NCBI RefSeq assembly: GCF_035989285.1
Contig: NZ_CP108513.1
Location: 744,001-808,000, forward strand
DNA length: 64,000 nucleotides
Source of the DNA: Streptomyces sp. NBC_01235
Lineage (GTDB): Bacteria > Actinomycetota > Actinomycetes > Streptomycetales > Streptomycetaceae
Direction of reading: 5' to 3'
Shown here: positions 54,455 through 63,574 of the stretch, piece by piece
How positions within the stretch are numbered: the stretch's first letter is position 1
Layout of the letters: the number at the start of each line of letters is the position of its first letter
Position numbers and translations under genes: made by a program
The notes under the pieces: model-generated
Database searches by the model: none
Seen by the model: the letters and a program-made list of their open reading frames with translations, nothing else
Told to the model about the DNA's origin: nothing

Positions 54455-56476
54455 TCAGCCGTCGAGTCGCACGACCCGTACGGCTCCCGCCGGGACCGCG
54501 AGGCGGCCGGCGGCGCGTTCGCCCGTCAGCAGTTCGGTGCCGGATGCCTCCAGCGGCACCTTGGCGTCGGTGGCGGTGTGGTTGATCGCGAAGAGGTAGC
54601 TGCCCGTCTCGCCTGAGCGGCGCACGACCTCCACGTCGCGGGGCAGGTCGGCGCGCGGGGCGATCGCCGCGTCCTCGGCGGCCCAGCCGAGAGTTGCGTC
54701 CAGGCCCTCGTGGCCGAGGCGGGTGGAGACGTACCAGGCGGTGCCCTCGCCGAGGCGGTGCCGGGTGACGGCCGGGTGTCCGGCCGTGAGGCCGTCCGCG
54801 TACGTCCAGACGGTCTCGGCGCCCTGCGGCACCACGAACTCCGTCCACACGTCGCCGCCGATCTCGGAGCCGTCGGGGCCGGTGACGCGCACGCTCTCGC
54901 CCTGGAGCAGCGGGGAGAACTCCTCGACCGTGAGGCCGAGGACGTCGCGGAGCGCGCCCGGGTAGGCACCCTCGTGAACAGCGTCGTGCTCGTCGACGAT
55001 GCCGGAGAAGTACGACACGACGAGGGTGCCGCCGTTCTCGACGTACTCCTCGAGGTTGCGGCCGGCCGCCTCCGTCATCAGATACAGGGCGGGCACCACG
55101 ACCAGCGGGTACTTCGAGAGGTCGGCCTCGGGGTGGGCGAAGTCGACGGTGAGGTGGCGGTCGTAGAGGACCTCGTAGAAGGCGTCGGCACGCTCGCGCG
55201 GGTCGGCGTCCTCGCTGGGGCGCCAGGCGAGGTTCTGCGCCCACCAGGAGTGCCAGTCCCAGAGCACCGCCACGTCGGCCTCGGTGCGGGTGCCGCGGAT
55301 CGTGCTCAGGGAGTCGAGACAGGCGCCGAGTTCGACGACCTCGCGCCATACGCGGGTGTCGGTGCCGCCGTGCGGGACCATCGCCGAGTGGAACTTCTCG
55401 GCACCGCGCCGGGACTGCCGCCACTGGAAGAACATGGCGCCCTCGGAGCCGCGGGCCACGTGCGCGAGGGAGTTGCGTGCCATCTGCCCGGGGGCCTTGG
55501 CGGGGTTGCGCGGCTGCCAGTTGATGCCCGAGGTGGAGTGTTCCAGCAGGATCCACGGCGCGCCGGCGCCGACGGAGCGGGTGAGGTCGGCGGCCATCGC
55601 GAGGTTGACGTGGGTGCGGCGGCCGTCGGTGATCAGGTAGTGGTCGTTGGTGACGATGTCGACCTCGCGGCCCCAGGCCCAGTAGTCGACCGAGTCGCAC
55701 TGGCTGAGGGCGGTCATGAAGTTGGTCGTGACCGGCAGGCCCGGCGCGAGACGGTGCAGGATGTCCCGCTCCATACGGAAGTTCTCGCGCATCGTGGCGT
55801 CGGCGAAGCGCTTGTAGTCCAGGGCCTGGCCCGGGTTGCCGACGGTCGGGGTGGCGCGCGGCGGGTTGATGTCCTCGAAGCTCGCGTAGCGCTGTCCCCA
55901 GAACGCGGTGCCCCAGGCCGCGTTGACCGCCTCCACCGTGCCGTACGTCGTCTCCAGCCAGCGGCGGAAGTGGGCGGCGCAGGAGTCGCAGTAGCAGGCC
56001 GAGACGGGGACGCCGTACTCGTTGTGCACGTGCCACATCGCCAGCGCCGGGTGGTCGCCGTAGCGCTCGGCGAGCTGCGTGGTGATGTTCGCCGCCGCGG
56101 CGCGGTAGTGGGCGTTGCTGTGACATATCGCGGCGCGGGAGCCGAACTCGTAGCGCACGCCCTCGGGGGTCACGGGCATCGCGTCGGGGTGGTCGCGGTA
56201 GAACCAGACCGGTGGGGCCACCGTGGGCGTGCCCAGGTCGACGCGGATGCCGTTCTCGTGCAGCAGGCCGATGATCCGGTCGAGCCAGCCGAAGTCGTAC
56301 ACCCCGGGTGAGGGCTCCAGCAGGGCCCAGGAGAAGATCCCGACGCTCACCATGGTGATGCCGGCCTCCCGCATCAGCCGGACGTCGTCCTGCCAGACGG
56401 TTTCCGGCCACTGCTCGGGGTTGTAGTCCCCACCGAAGGCGAGCCTGGTGAGGCCCCTGGGGGTGGTCTCCGGCAT
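54455..56476 (-). CDS. GH42 beta-galactosidase
   Basis: The 673-residue protein has the GH42 opening LAFGGDYNPEQWPE, the acid/base Glu in HVHNEYG (about 150) and the nucleophile Glu in ILLEHSTSGINW (about 312), with a CDSCAAHF zinc-type Cys pair. It lacks a signal peptide, so it splits imported galacto-oligosaccharides into galactose. GGGAGAG lies just before the ATG. It precedes the galactanase in the leftward operon. Confidence 0.95.
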   Translation of the reverse strand: MPETTPRGLTRLAFGGDYNPEQWPETVWQDDVRLMREAGITMVSVGIFSWALLEPSPGVYDFGWLDRIIGLLHENGIRVDLGTPTVAPPVWFYRDHPDAMPVTPEGVRYEFGSRAAICHSNAHYRAAAANITTQLAERYGDHPALAMWHVHNEYGVPVSACYCDSCAAHFRRWLETTYGTVEAVNAAWGTAFWGQRYASFEDINPPRATPTVGNPGQALDYKRFADATMRENFRMERDILHRLAPGLPVTTNFMTALSQCDSVDYWAWGREVDIVTNDHYLITDGRRTHVNLAMAADLTRSVGAGAPWILLEHSTSGINWQPRNPAKAPGQMARNSLAHVARGSEGAMFFQWRQSRRGAEKFHSAMVPHGGTDTRVWREVVELGACLDSLSTIRGTRTEADVAVLWDWHSWWAQNLAWRPSEDADPRERADAFYEVLYDRHLTVDFAHPEADLSKYPLVVVPALYLMTEAAGRNLEEYVENGGTLVVSYFSGIVDEHDAVHEGAYPGALRDVLGLTVEEFSPLLQGESVRVTGPDGSEIGGDVWTEFVVPQGAETVWTYADGLTAGHPAVTRHRLGEGTAWYVSTRLGHEGLDATLGWAAEDAAIAPRADLPRDVEVVRRSGETGSYLFAINHTATDAKVPLEASGTELLTGERAAGRLAVPAGAVRVVRLDG

Positions 56477-56563
56477 GGATCTCTCCCGTTTAATCGATCA
56501 TCTGGGAACGTGCACACACTGCGGCGGCCGTCGAAGCCCAACATAACCGCACAGCAACAACCA

Positions 56564-56606
56564 TTGACAAGTGTCCGGGATGTTTCTCTACTGTGAACGC
56601 TCACAG
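56564..56606 (+). promoter_or_regulatory. Promoter with lac-type operator CTGTGAACGCTCACAG
   Basis: TTGACA (56564-56569) is followed by a -10 at TCTACT (56587-56592, 17-nt gap) or TACTGT (56589-56594, 19-nt gap). CTGTGAACGCTCACAG (56591-56606) is a 16-bp palindrome with one mismatched pair around a central CG, the classic LacI-family operator form, placed over the transcription start. The regulator encoded at 59870 is its likely binder. Confidence 0.8.
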
Positions 56607-56704
56607 ACAGCATGACAGGGCCTCGCGACGGGCGGGGACCTGACTCATGCGATCGCATGGCGAGTTTTCGCAGCAGGCGAAAACCCAGGTCAGGGGAGAA
56701 ACCC

Positions 56705-58036
56705 ATGCCCAGCACGAACCGTCGGCGGCTCTTTGTCAGAGGCGCGGCCTCCGCCCTCGCCGTCACTCTCGGCGCCACCGCCCTTGCCGCCTGCGGCTCG
56801 TCCGACGACGACAGCGGCACCGAGTCCGGTCCGGTCTCGCTCACGTACTGGACGTGGACGCCCGGCATGGACAAGGTCGTGGACCTGTGGAACAAGGGCC
56901 AGGGCAAGAAGGACCAGATCACCGTCACGGTGAAGAAGCAGGCGTCCGGCGACACGCTGGTCACCAAGATCCTCACCGCGCACAAGGCCGGCAAGGCTCC
57001 GGACCTGGTCCAGGCCGAGTACCAGGCGCTGCCGACGCTGGTCAGCAATGACGCGCTGGCGGACATAGCGAAGAACGTCGGGGACGCGAAGAGCAAGTTC
57101 GCGGACGGTGTCTGGCAGCAGACGACGCTGGGCACGGACGCCGTCTACGCGGTGCCGCAGGACATCGGCCCGATGATGTTCTACTACCGCGCGGACCTCT
57201 TCAAGAAGTACGGCCTGACGGTCCCGGCGACCTGGGAGCAGTTCGCGCAGACCGCCCGCGCGCTGAAGAAGAAGGCCCCGGACACGGACCTCACCACCTT
57301 CTCGGCCAACGACTCAGGTCTCTTCGCGGGCCTCGCCCAGCAGGCCGGAGCCAAGTGGTGGACCACCTCGGGCGACAAGTGGAAGGTCGGCATCGACGAC
57401 ACGGCCACCAAGAAGGTCGCCGACTTCTGGGGCGGCCTCGTCAAGGAGGGCGCCATCGACAACCAGCCGATGTACACCCCGGCCTGGAACAAGGCGCTCA
57501 ACACCGGCAAGCAGATCGCCTGGGTCTCCGCCGTCTGGGCGCCGGGCACCCTGACCACCGCCGCGCCCGACACCAAGGGCAAGTGGGCCATGGCCCCGCT
57601 CCCCCAGTGGTCGAACGGCGAGAACGTCACCGGTAGCTGGGGCGGCTCCTCCACGGCCGTGACGACGGACTCCAAGCACAAGGAGGCCGCCGCCAAGTTC
57701 GCCGCCTGGCTGAACACCGACGGCGACGCCCTGAACGCGCTGGCCAAGGAGAGCGGCATCTACCCGGCCTCCAGCTCCGCCCAGCTCAGCGGCGCCTTCA
57801 CCACCCCGCCGGCCTACTTCTCCAACCAGGCGGACTTCTACACCACGGCCGCCAAGATCGCGAAGACCACGGCGCCGTCCGCCTGGGGCCCGAACGTGAA
57901 CGTCGCCTACACCACCTTCAAGGACGCGTTCGGCGCCGCCGCGAAGAACAAGTCGGACTTCTCCGCCGCCCTGGCCAAGATGCAGGCGGACACCGTCGCC
58001 GACATGAAGAAGCAGGGCTTCGAGGTCTCCGAGTGA
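56705..58036 (+). CDS. Galacto-oligosaccharide-binding lipoprotein (predicted)
   Basis: The 443-residue precursor has an Arg-rich signal (TNRRRLFVRGAASALAV) and an ALAAC lipobox. The mature part is a family 1 solute-binding protein with the aromatic-rich clefts LTYWTWTPG and AWVSAVWAPG. GGGGAG precedes the ATG. It begins the rightward operon with two permeases and the LacI regulator, divergent from GH42 and GH53, so galacto-oligosaccharides are the predicted ligand. Confidence 0.9.
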   Translation: MPSTNRRRLFVRGAASALAVTLGATALAACGSSDDDSGTESGPVSLTYWTWTPGMDKVVDLWNKGQGKKDQITVTVKKQASGDTLVTKILTAHKAGKAPDLVQAEYQALPTLVSNDALADIAKNVGDAKSKFADGVWQQTTLGTDAVYAVPQDIGPMMFYYRADLFKKYGLTVPATWEQFAQTARALKKKAPDTDLTTFSANDSGLFAGLAQQAGAKWWTTSGDKWKVGIDDTATKKVADFWGGLVKEGAIDNQPMYTPAWNKALNTGKQIAWVSAVWAPGTLTTAAPDTKGKWAMAPLPQWSNGENVTGSWGGSSTAVTTDSKHKEAAAKFAAWLNTDGDALNALAKESGIYPASSSAQLSGAFTTPPAYFSNQADFYTTAAKIAKTTAPSAWGPNVNVAYTTFKDAFGAAAKNKSDFSAALAKMQADTVADMKKQGFEVSE

Positions 58037-58971
58037 CCAGCGCACGCCGCCGGAAGTCGTACGGGGTCAAGGGGGCCCCGTACGCCTTCCTTCTTCCCGC
58101 GACGACCCTCTTCGCCCTGTTCTTCGCGCTGCCCATCGGTTACGCGGTCTGGCTCAGCTTCCACAAGGTGCACGTCTCCGGCCTCGGCCTGGGGTCGGGC
58201 GCCCGGAAGGAGGTCTGGGCCGGCATCGAGAACTACACCGACGCCCTCACCGACAGCGAGCTGGTCGACGGCGCGCTGCGCGTCCTCGGCTACGGCTGCA
58301 TCGTCGTCCCCTTGATGCTGGGCCTGGCGCTGCTGTTCGCGCTGATGCTCGACTCCGAGAAGGTGCGGCTCGCCCCGTTCACCCGGCTCGCGATCTTCCT
58401 GCCGTACGCCATCCCCGGCGTGGTGGCGGCGCTCCTGTGGGGCTTCCTGTACCTGCCGGACGTCAGCCCCTTCTACTACGTGCTCGAGAAGCTGGGCATG
58501 CCGCAGCCGGACCTGCTGGACGGCGGTCCGCTGTACCTCGCCCTGTCGAACATCGCGATCTGGGGCGGCACCGGCTTCAACATGATCGTCATCTACACCT
58601 CGTTGCAGGCCATCCCGGCCGAGGTGCACGAGGCGGCGAAGCTGGACGGCGCCACTCCGACGCAGATCGCGCTGAAGATCAAGATCCCGATGGTGGCGCC
58701 CTCGCTGGTGCTGACCTTCTTCTTCTCGATCATCGCGACGCTCCAGGTCTTCAACGAGCCGACCACCCTGAAGCCGCTCACCAACTCCGTGTCCACGACC
58801 TGGAGTCCGCTGATGAAGGTGTACCGGGACGCGTTCGGCACCGGTGACATCTACCAGGCGGCCGCCGAGGCCGTGATCATCGCCATCGCCACGCTGGTGT
58901 TGTCCTTCGGGTTCCTGCGGGCCGCGAACCGGCGGAACAAGCGGGACGTCAGTCATGGAGGGGCACGATGA
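58033..58971 (+). CDS. Sugar ABC permease, MalF/GanP type
   Basis: The 312-residue permease has six membrane segments and the EAAKLDGATPTQIALKIKIP coupling loop. The GTG start overlaps the lipoprotein stop as GTGA. With the next gene it forms the membrane pair of the importer. No ATPase is encoded nearby. Confidence 0.93.
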   Translation: MTSARRRKSYGVKGAPYAFLLPATTLFALFFALPIGYAVWLSFHKVHVSGLGLGSGARKEVWAGIENYTDALTDSELVDGALRVLGYGCIVVPLMLGLALLFALMLDSEKVRLAPFTRLAIFLPYAIPGVVAALLWGFLYLPDVSPFYYVLEKLGMPQPDLLDGGPLYLALSNIAIWGGTGFNMIVIYTSLQAIPAEVHEAAKLDGATPTQIALKIKIPMVAPSLVLTFFFSIIATLQVFNEPTTLKPLTNSVSTTWSPLMKVYRDAFGTGDIYQAAAEAVIIAIATLVLSFGFLRAANRRNKRDVSHGGAR

Positions 58972-59873
58972 GTTCTCTTGCCGTACAGAAGGCGCCCTCG
59001 GCGGCCGGCGCCACGGGCACCGCGCGGAGCCGTCCGCCGCTGCGCGGCCGGATCGCGCTGGTGCCGACGATCACGCTGCTGCTGGGCGCGATCTACTGCC
59101 TGCTGCCGGTGGCCTGGGTTGTGATCGCGTCCACCAAGTCCGGCAGTGAGCTGTTCTCCACCTTCACCTTCCTGCCGGGCACCGGCTTCGCCGACAACAT
59201 CACGGACCTCAACGCCTACCGCGACGGCATCTACTGGCAGTGGATGGGCAACTCCGCCCTGTACGCGATCCTGGGCGCGCTGCTGTCGACGTGTGTCTCG
59301 GCGTTCAGCGGCTACGCGCTGGCGACGTACCGCTTCCGGGGCCGCGAGGCGATGTTCAACGTGCTGCTCGCGGGCGTGCTGATGCCGCCGATCATCCTCG
59401 CCATCCCGCAGTACCTGCTCATGGCGAACGCGGACCTCACGGACTCCTACTGGTCCGTGCTGCTGCCGCAGATCCTCTCCCCGTACGGCGTCTACCTCTC
59501 GCGCATCTACGCGGCCGCGGCCGTGCCGAGCGACGTGGTGGAGGCCGGCCGGATGGACGGGGCGAGCGAGTGGCGGATCTTCACGCGGATCGCGCTGCCG
59601 ATGATGGTGCCCGGCATGGTGACGGTGTTCCTGTTCCAGTTCGTGGCGATCTGGAACAACTTCCTGCTGCCGTACATCATGCTCAGCGACGACGAGAAGT
59701 TCCCGATCACGCTCGGCCTGTTCACGCTTCTCGAGCAGGGCGCCAACACCCCGGCGCTCTACACTCTGGTGATCACCGGCGCGTTCCTCGCCGTGATCCC
59801 GCTGGTGGCGCTGTTCCTGGTCATTCAGCGCTTCTGGAGCCTGGATCTGCTGTCCGGAGCCGTAAAGTCATGA
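58968..59873 (+). CDS. Sugar ABC permease, MalG/GanQ type
   Basis: The 301-residue permease has six membrane segments and the loop EAGRMDGASEWRIFTRIALP. The start overlaps the previous gene as ATGA and its stop overlaps the LacI start, so the four genes are coupled. Confidence 0.93.
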   Translation: MSSLAVQKAPSAAGATGTARSRPPLRGRIALVPTITLLLGAIYCLLPVAWVVIASTKSGSELFSTFTFLPGTGFADNITDLNAYRDGIYWQWMGNSALYAILGALLSTCVSAFSGYALATYRFRGREAMFNVLLAGVLMPPIILAIPQYLLMANADLTDSYWSVLLPQILSPYGVYLSRIYAAAAVPSDVVEAGRMDGASEWRIFTRIALPMMVPGMVTVFLFQFVAIWNNFLLPYIMLSDDEKFPITLGLFTLLEQGANTPALYTLVITGAFLAVIPLVALFLVIQRFWSLDLLSGAVKS

Positions 59874-60904
59874 CCATGAACCATGGTGCGGGGGGCCGGC
59901 GCAGACCGCCGACCATCCACGACGTCGCGCGGGAGGCAGGAGTCTCACGGGGCACCGTCTCGCGTGTGCTCAACGGCGGGCACTACGTCAGCCCGTCGGC
60001 GGCGGAGGCGGTCAACGCCGCCATCCGCAGGACGGGCTACGTCGTGAACCGGCACGCCCGTTCACTGATCACCGGCCGTTCCGACTCCGTGGGCTTCCTG
60101 CTGACGGAGCCCCAGGAGCGGTTCTTCGAGGACCCGAACTTCAATGTCCTGCTCAGCGGCTGCACTCAGGCACTGGCCGCGCACGACATCCCGCTGCTGC
60201 TGATGCTGGCCGGTACCGAGGACGAACGGCGGCGCATCACGCGGTACATCACGGCCGGCCACGTCGACGGCGTGCTGCTGGTCTCCAGCCACTCCGGCGA
60301 CCCGGTGGCGGAGGAACTCCGCCAGGCGGGACTGCCCCTCGTCCAGTGCGGCAAGCCCATGGGGCTCGGCTCCAAGGTGAGTTATGTGGCCGCGGACGAC
60401 CGGGACGGCGCTCGTGACATGGTGCGCCACCTGCTGTCGCTGGGCCGCCGGCGTATCGGCGTGGTGAGCGGACCGCTGGACACCCCGGGCGGTGTCGATC
60501 GCCTCGCCGGCTACAAGGAGGTGCTCGCGGAAGCGGGCATCGAGATCGACGAACGCCTCATCGTCTCCGGCGACTACAGCCGGGCCAGCGGCGAGGCGGG
60601 CGCCGAACGACTGTTGGCGCAGGCCCCGGACATGGACGCCGTGTTCGTGGCGTCCGACCTGATGGCGCAGGGCGCCCTGACCGCGCTGCACCGGTCGGGC
60701 CGCCGGGTCCCCGAGGACGTGTCCGTGGGCGGCTTCGACGACTCCATCGCGGCAACGGAGGCCACCCCCGCCCTCACGACGATCCGCCAGCCTTATGACC
60801 GCATCAGCGCCGAGATGGTGCGCGTGCTGCTCGCCCAGATAGGGGGCGAGGACCCGGCGGCGGTGATCCTGCCGACGGAGCTGGTGAAGCGGGAGTCGAC
60901 GTGA
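59870..60904 (+). CDS. LacI family regulator of the galactan locus
   Basis: The 344-residue protein has the LacI helix-turn-helix (TIHDVAREAGVSRGTVSRVL, about 15-34) and a sugar-sensing domain. It is the last gene of the transport operon (ATGA overlap). The CTGTGAACGCTCACAG operator before the operon makes it the likely repressor, released by a galactose-containing inducer. Confidence 0.93.
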   Translation: MTMNHGAGGRRRPPTIHDVAREAGVSRGTVSRVLNGGHYVSPSAAEAVNAAIRRTGYVVNRHARSLITGRSDSVGFLLTEPQERFFEDPNFNVLLSGCTQALAAHDIPLLLMLAGTEDERRRITRYITAGHVDGVLLVSSHSGDPVAEELRQAGLPLVQCGKPMGLGSKVSYVAADDRDGARDMVRHLLSLGRRRIGVVSGPLDTPGGVDRLAGYKEVLAEAGIEIDERLIVSGDYSRASGEAGAERLLAQAPDMDAVFVASDLMAQGALTALHRSGRRVPEDVSVGGFDDSIAATEATPALTTIRQPYDRISAEMVRVLLAQIGGEDPAAVILPTELVKREST

Positions 60905-60906
60905 GG

Positions 60907-60981
60907 TGACGGGTCCGGTCGTCGCGACCGGACCCGTCAGGACCGACCGGACCCGTCAGGACCGACCGGACCGGTCAGGAT
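60907..60981. terminator. Hairpin with its right arm tandemly repeated
   Basis: A 15-bp perfect stem (left arm 60907-60921, right arm 60925-60939, 3-nt loop) follows the LacI stop by 2 nt. The right arm is part of a 19-bp unit, CGACCGGACCCGTCAGGAC, at 60925-60943, repeated exactly at 60944-60962 and with two changes at 60963-60981. Confidence 0.85.
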
Positions 60982-61065
60982 CGGAGAAGCCGTCCCGCGC
61001 TCCCCCGGCCTAGCGTGAGAACACGGGCGCGACACCGCGTACCGCAACTCACCGAGGAGGACGCC

Positions 61066-61413
61066 ATGGCCGCCGGCCTGCAGACGATCATCTACCCCGT
61101 CAAGGACCTCGACCGGGCGAAGGCCCTGTTCAGCGCGCTGCTGGAGGTCGAGCCGTACGCCGATGAGCCCTACTACGTCGGCTTCAAGGCCGCCGGGCAG
61201 GACGTCGGCCTCGACCCGAACGGACACGCCAAGGGCATGACCGGACCGGTCCCGTACTGGCACGTCACCGACCTGCGCGAGCGACTCGCGGCGCTCGTGG
61301 CGGCGGGCGCGGAGCTGTTGCAGGACGCCCAGGACGTGGGCAACGGCCGGCTCATCGCCTTCGTGAAGGACGCGGACGGCAACCTCGTGGGACTGCTCCA
61401 GGACCCCTCGTAG
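61066..61413 (+). CDS. VOC (glyoxalase-fold) protein
   Basis: The 115-residue protein has two beta-alpha-beta-beta-beta units (IIYPVKDLDRAKALFSALL; VTDLRERLAALVAAGAELL...FVKDADGNLVGLLQ), as in glyoxalase/bleomycin-resistance proteins. The metal-binding His is not obvious in the first unit. GAGGAGG precedes the ATG. A MarR gene follows after 66 nt. The substrate is unknown. Confidence 0.87.
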   Translation: MAAGLQTIIYPVKDLDRAKALFSALLEVEPYADEPYYVGFKAAGQDVGLDPNGHAKGMTGPVPYWHVTDLRERLAALVAAGAELLQDAQDVGNGRLIAFVKDADGNLVGLLQDPS

Positions 61414-61424
61414 AAAACTGCTTG

Positions 61425-61443
61425 CACCCGCACTAGTTGCACT
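61425..61443. promoter_or_regulatory. Operator-like element GCACTAGTTGCAC
   Basis: ACTAGTTGCA (61432-61441) repeats ten bases of the fadH palindrome. Together with the TGCACC upstream it makes an imperfect inverted repeat about 40 nt before the MarR start at 61480. Confidence 0.5.
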
Positions 61444-61479
61444 GTAAACGAATGCGCGAAACGGTGTTACCGTGCGGGT

Positions 61480-61884
61480 ATGACAGCCAAGACAGCTGGG
61501 GCGGGCCTCGAGGAACGGTGGCGGGACATCCTGTCGGTGCACGCGCGCACGATGTGCGAGATCGATCGCGCGCTGCATCCGCACGGCCTCGGTGCGAGCG
61601 ACTTCGAAGTGCTCGACATCCTCGCCTCCGAGGCGCCCCGCGAGGGCGACCAGTGCCGGGTGCAGAACCTCGCCGGCCGGGTGCACCTCAGTCAGAGCGC
61701 GCTGTCCCGCCTCATCGGCCGTCTGGAGAAGGAAGGCCTGGTGGAGCGTTCCGTCTGTGTGGAGGACCGGCGCGGGGTGTACGTCACCCTCACCCGTAAG
61801 GGCCGCGACCTGCACACGGAGGTGCTGCCGCTTCAGCGGGCGGTACTGGACCGGATGCTGGGCGCCGCCCCGGAACAGGGCTAG
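61480..61884 (+). CDS. MarR family transcriptional regulator
   Basis: The 134-residue protein has the MarR winged helix (VQNLAGRVHLSQSALSRLIGRLEKEGLVERSVCVEDRRG region, residues about 50-95) with an N-terminal dimerisation helix. An operator-like CTAGTTGCA lies upstream. It may control the adjacent VOC gene and itself. It has two Cys residues (positions about 27 and 89) that could sense oxidation. Confidence 0.9.
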   Translation: MTAKTAGAGLEERWRDILSVHARTMCEIDRALHPHGLGASDFEVLDILASEAPREGDQCRVQNLAGRVHLSQSALSRLIGRLEKEGLVERSVCVEDRRGVYVTLTRKGRDLHTEVLPLQRAVLDRMLGAAPEQG

Positions 61885-61908
61885 CCCCCGGCCGGCCCGG
61901 CAACAGGG

Positions 61909-63000
61909 TCAGGGGTTCTTCTCGCCCGGCCTGCGGTCCACCGGCCGTCGCGGTGGGACCGCGGTCGTCGGAAAGTCCCGGGGGCCCGTCCACAGGGCGG
62001 GAACCGCGTCGCAGCGGCGGCACAGCTCGTAGGCGATCGCCTCGTAGTTGACCCGCCAGCCCCGGAAGTGCGGCCAGGCCTCCTCGGTGCCGCGTTCGGC
62101 GCCGAAGCCCGTCGTCTCCAGCATCGACACCGCCGCCTCGAACTCGACGAAGGTCAGCCGGATCGGGGCGTCCGGGGCGGGGTCGGCTTCGAAGGGGAAG
62201 CGCAGGACGCGGGCGATGTCGCGCAGGGCGGTGAAGCCGGCGCGCAGGACGAGCCTGGCCTCCGGCGGTGCGCCGCGCGGCGACAGCGCGAGCTGTATGG
62301 CCGCCGCGTCCATCACGGCGACCAGTCCGACCAGCCAGCTGCGGTACGGGCGGGGTGAGCGGAACGCCAGCAGCACGGGGTAGGTGGAGTGGCTCTCCCC
62401 CATGTCCGCGGCGAGCCGCTCCCAGGACCGGTACAGCTCCGGCAGCGCGGTCTCGGTGTCGACGAGCCACTGCCGGGCCAGGAGCTCGGGTCCCCAGGCG
62501 GGCTCCCCGGCCCGGGACAGCAGCAGGGTGACCTCCAGCTCTCGGCGGTTGTAGGCGGCGTACAGGGCAGGCAGGTAGGCGATCTGCAGGGCGATGACGA
62601 CCGGCCCGGTGACCGCGGCGAGGAAGTCGAGCGCCGACAGCCGCAGGCGGGCGCCGCTGGCGAAGCCGAGGGTGAAGAGGCTGGATCCGGCCTCCCGGAA
62701 GGCGGCGGTCCAGTTCAGCGGGGACAGGGCGTACAGCAGCAGGCCGTAGCCGACCAGGGCGCCGCCGAGCCAGATCGCCAGCATGCCGACCAGCATCAGC
62801 GGGGCCAGCCAGGCCTGCCACCGGTCGATGGTCTCGTAACCACGGCGCAGGGCCGCGAGATGCAGCAGGCGGCGCAGCGTCCACCACAGCCGGTAGACGA
62901 CCACGGAGTACAGACCGCGTGGTACGACGAGGGTGCGCAGGATGCTGCCGAGGGTCAGCGCGAGCACGATTCCGCCGGCCAGGCCGGAGAGCCAGATCAT
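61909..63000 (-). CDS. Integral membrane protein of unknown function
   Basis: The 363-residue protein has an N-terminal membrane segment, then two hydrophobic segments bracketing a short re-entrant-like stretch SSLFTLGFASG (about 95-105), reminiscent of but lacking the TVGYG potassium filter. The C-terminal 200 residues are soluble and helix-rich. I chose ATG 63000 because it starts at the first hydrophobic segment. I do not recognise a function. Confidence 0.7.
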   Translation of the reverse strand: MIWLSGLAGGIVLALTLGSILRTLVVPRGLYSVVVYRLWWTLRRLLHLAALRRGYETIDRWQAWLAPLMLVGMLAIWLGGALVGYGLLLYALSPLNWTAAFREAGSSLFTLGFASGARLRLSALDFLAAVTGPVVIALQIAYLPALYAAYNRRELEVTLLLSRAGEPAWGPELLARQWLVDTETALPELYRSWERLAADMGESHSTYPVLLAFRSPRPYRSWLVGLVAVMDAAAIQLALSPRGAPPEARLVLRAGFTALRDIARVLRFPFEADPAPDAPIRLTFVEFEAAVSMLETTGFGAERGTEEAWPHFRGWRVNYEAIAYELCRRCDAVPALWTGPRDFPTTAVPPRRPVDRRPGEKNP

Positions 63001-63340
63001 GCGGTCATTGTGAATCAAGAGGTCTCTGCGGAGTGTTCCCTCGGTGCAGCGGTTCCCGAGCCGCGGGCCGGCGCGCTCATCGTGACCGGGGGTGGCGGAG
63101 GCCAGGTCTGCGTTCGGGCTCAGGCCGACAGCGGCGAGAAGGGCGACGCCCCCAGCCGGTGCGGGCGATGTCGAGGACACCCACGAGGTGGCCGGCGTCG
63201 CCGACGACCGTCGCGGGCACGCCGTGCGCGGGCGCGGGTGCTCGACGGCGGGCGATTCCATGGTCCTGGCCGGGCACGGCTGCGGCGGATCCTCGCGGGG
63301 CAGGACGACGAGAGACCCCGCCCCGCGCCGGCACGGGACG
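63001..63340. other. Non-coding stretch
   Basis: No intact gene is visible. A minus-strand piece reading PATVVGDAGHLVGVLD resembles a CBS-domain strand, which hints at more decayed sequence, but this is too short to call. Confidence 0.35.
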
Positions 63341-63574
63341 CGTGGTCCCGCCGGGCGGTACCAAAAGGGCACTGGCCCACAAGGCGCTCGTCGAGGTCGG
63401 CATCGCGGAGCGCGCGGACGTCCGGCGCCCTGGACGCGCTCACCCACGGCAGGTGCGGCGACTCGTTCCCGAGCTGTGGGGGATCCGCGCGGCTGCGCAG
63501 TCCTCCTGATCACCCATGACGAGGAGGAGGCGCTCCTGCTCGCCGACCTCCACGACGACACCGGTGGGCGCTAG
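63340..63574 (+). pseudogene. ABC transporter ATPase remnant (SsuB/TauB type)
   Basis: In different frames the plus strand gives KALVEVGIAERADV, GALDALTHG, VRRLVPELWG and VLLITHDEEEALLLADL. These are the helical domain, D-loop and H-loop blocks of SsuB-like importers, in the right order. The Walker and signature motifs between them are missing. The final frame stops at 63574, touching the next gene's end. Confidence 0.6.

Noticed and set aside
52743..56411. A 1222-codon frame joining the GH42 region with GH53
   Set aside because: The first 700 codons are an Arg/Pro-rich shadow of the GH42 gene. The GH53 signal peptide and start at 54302 show where the real gene begins.
63120..63340. CBS-domain gene fragment on the minus strand
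   Set aside because: Only about 16 residues look right (VVGDAGHLVGVLD), too little to call a remnant.
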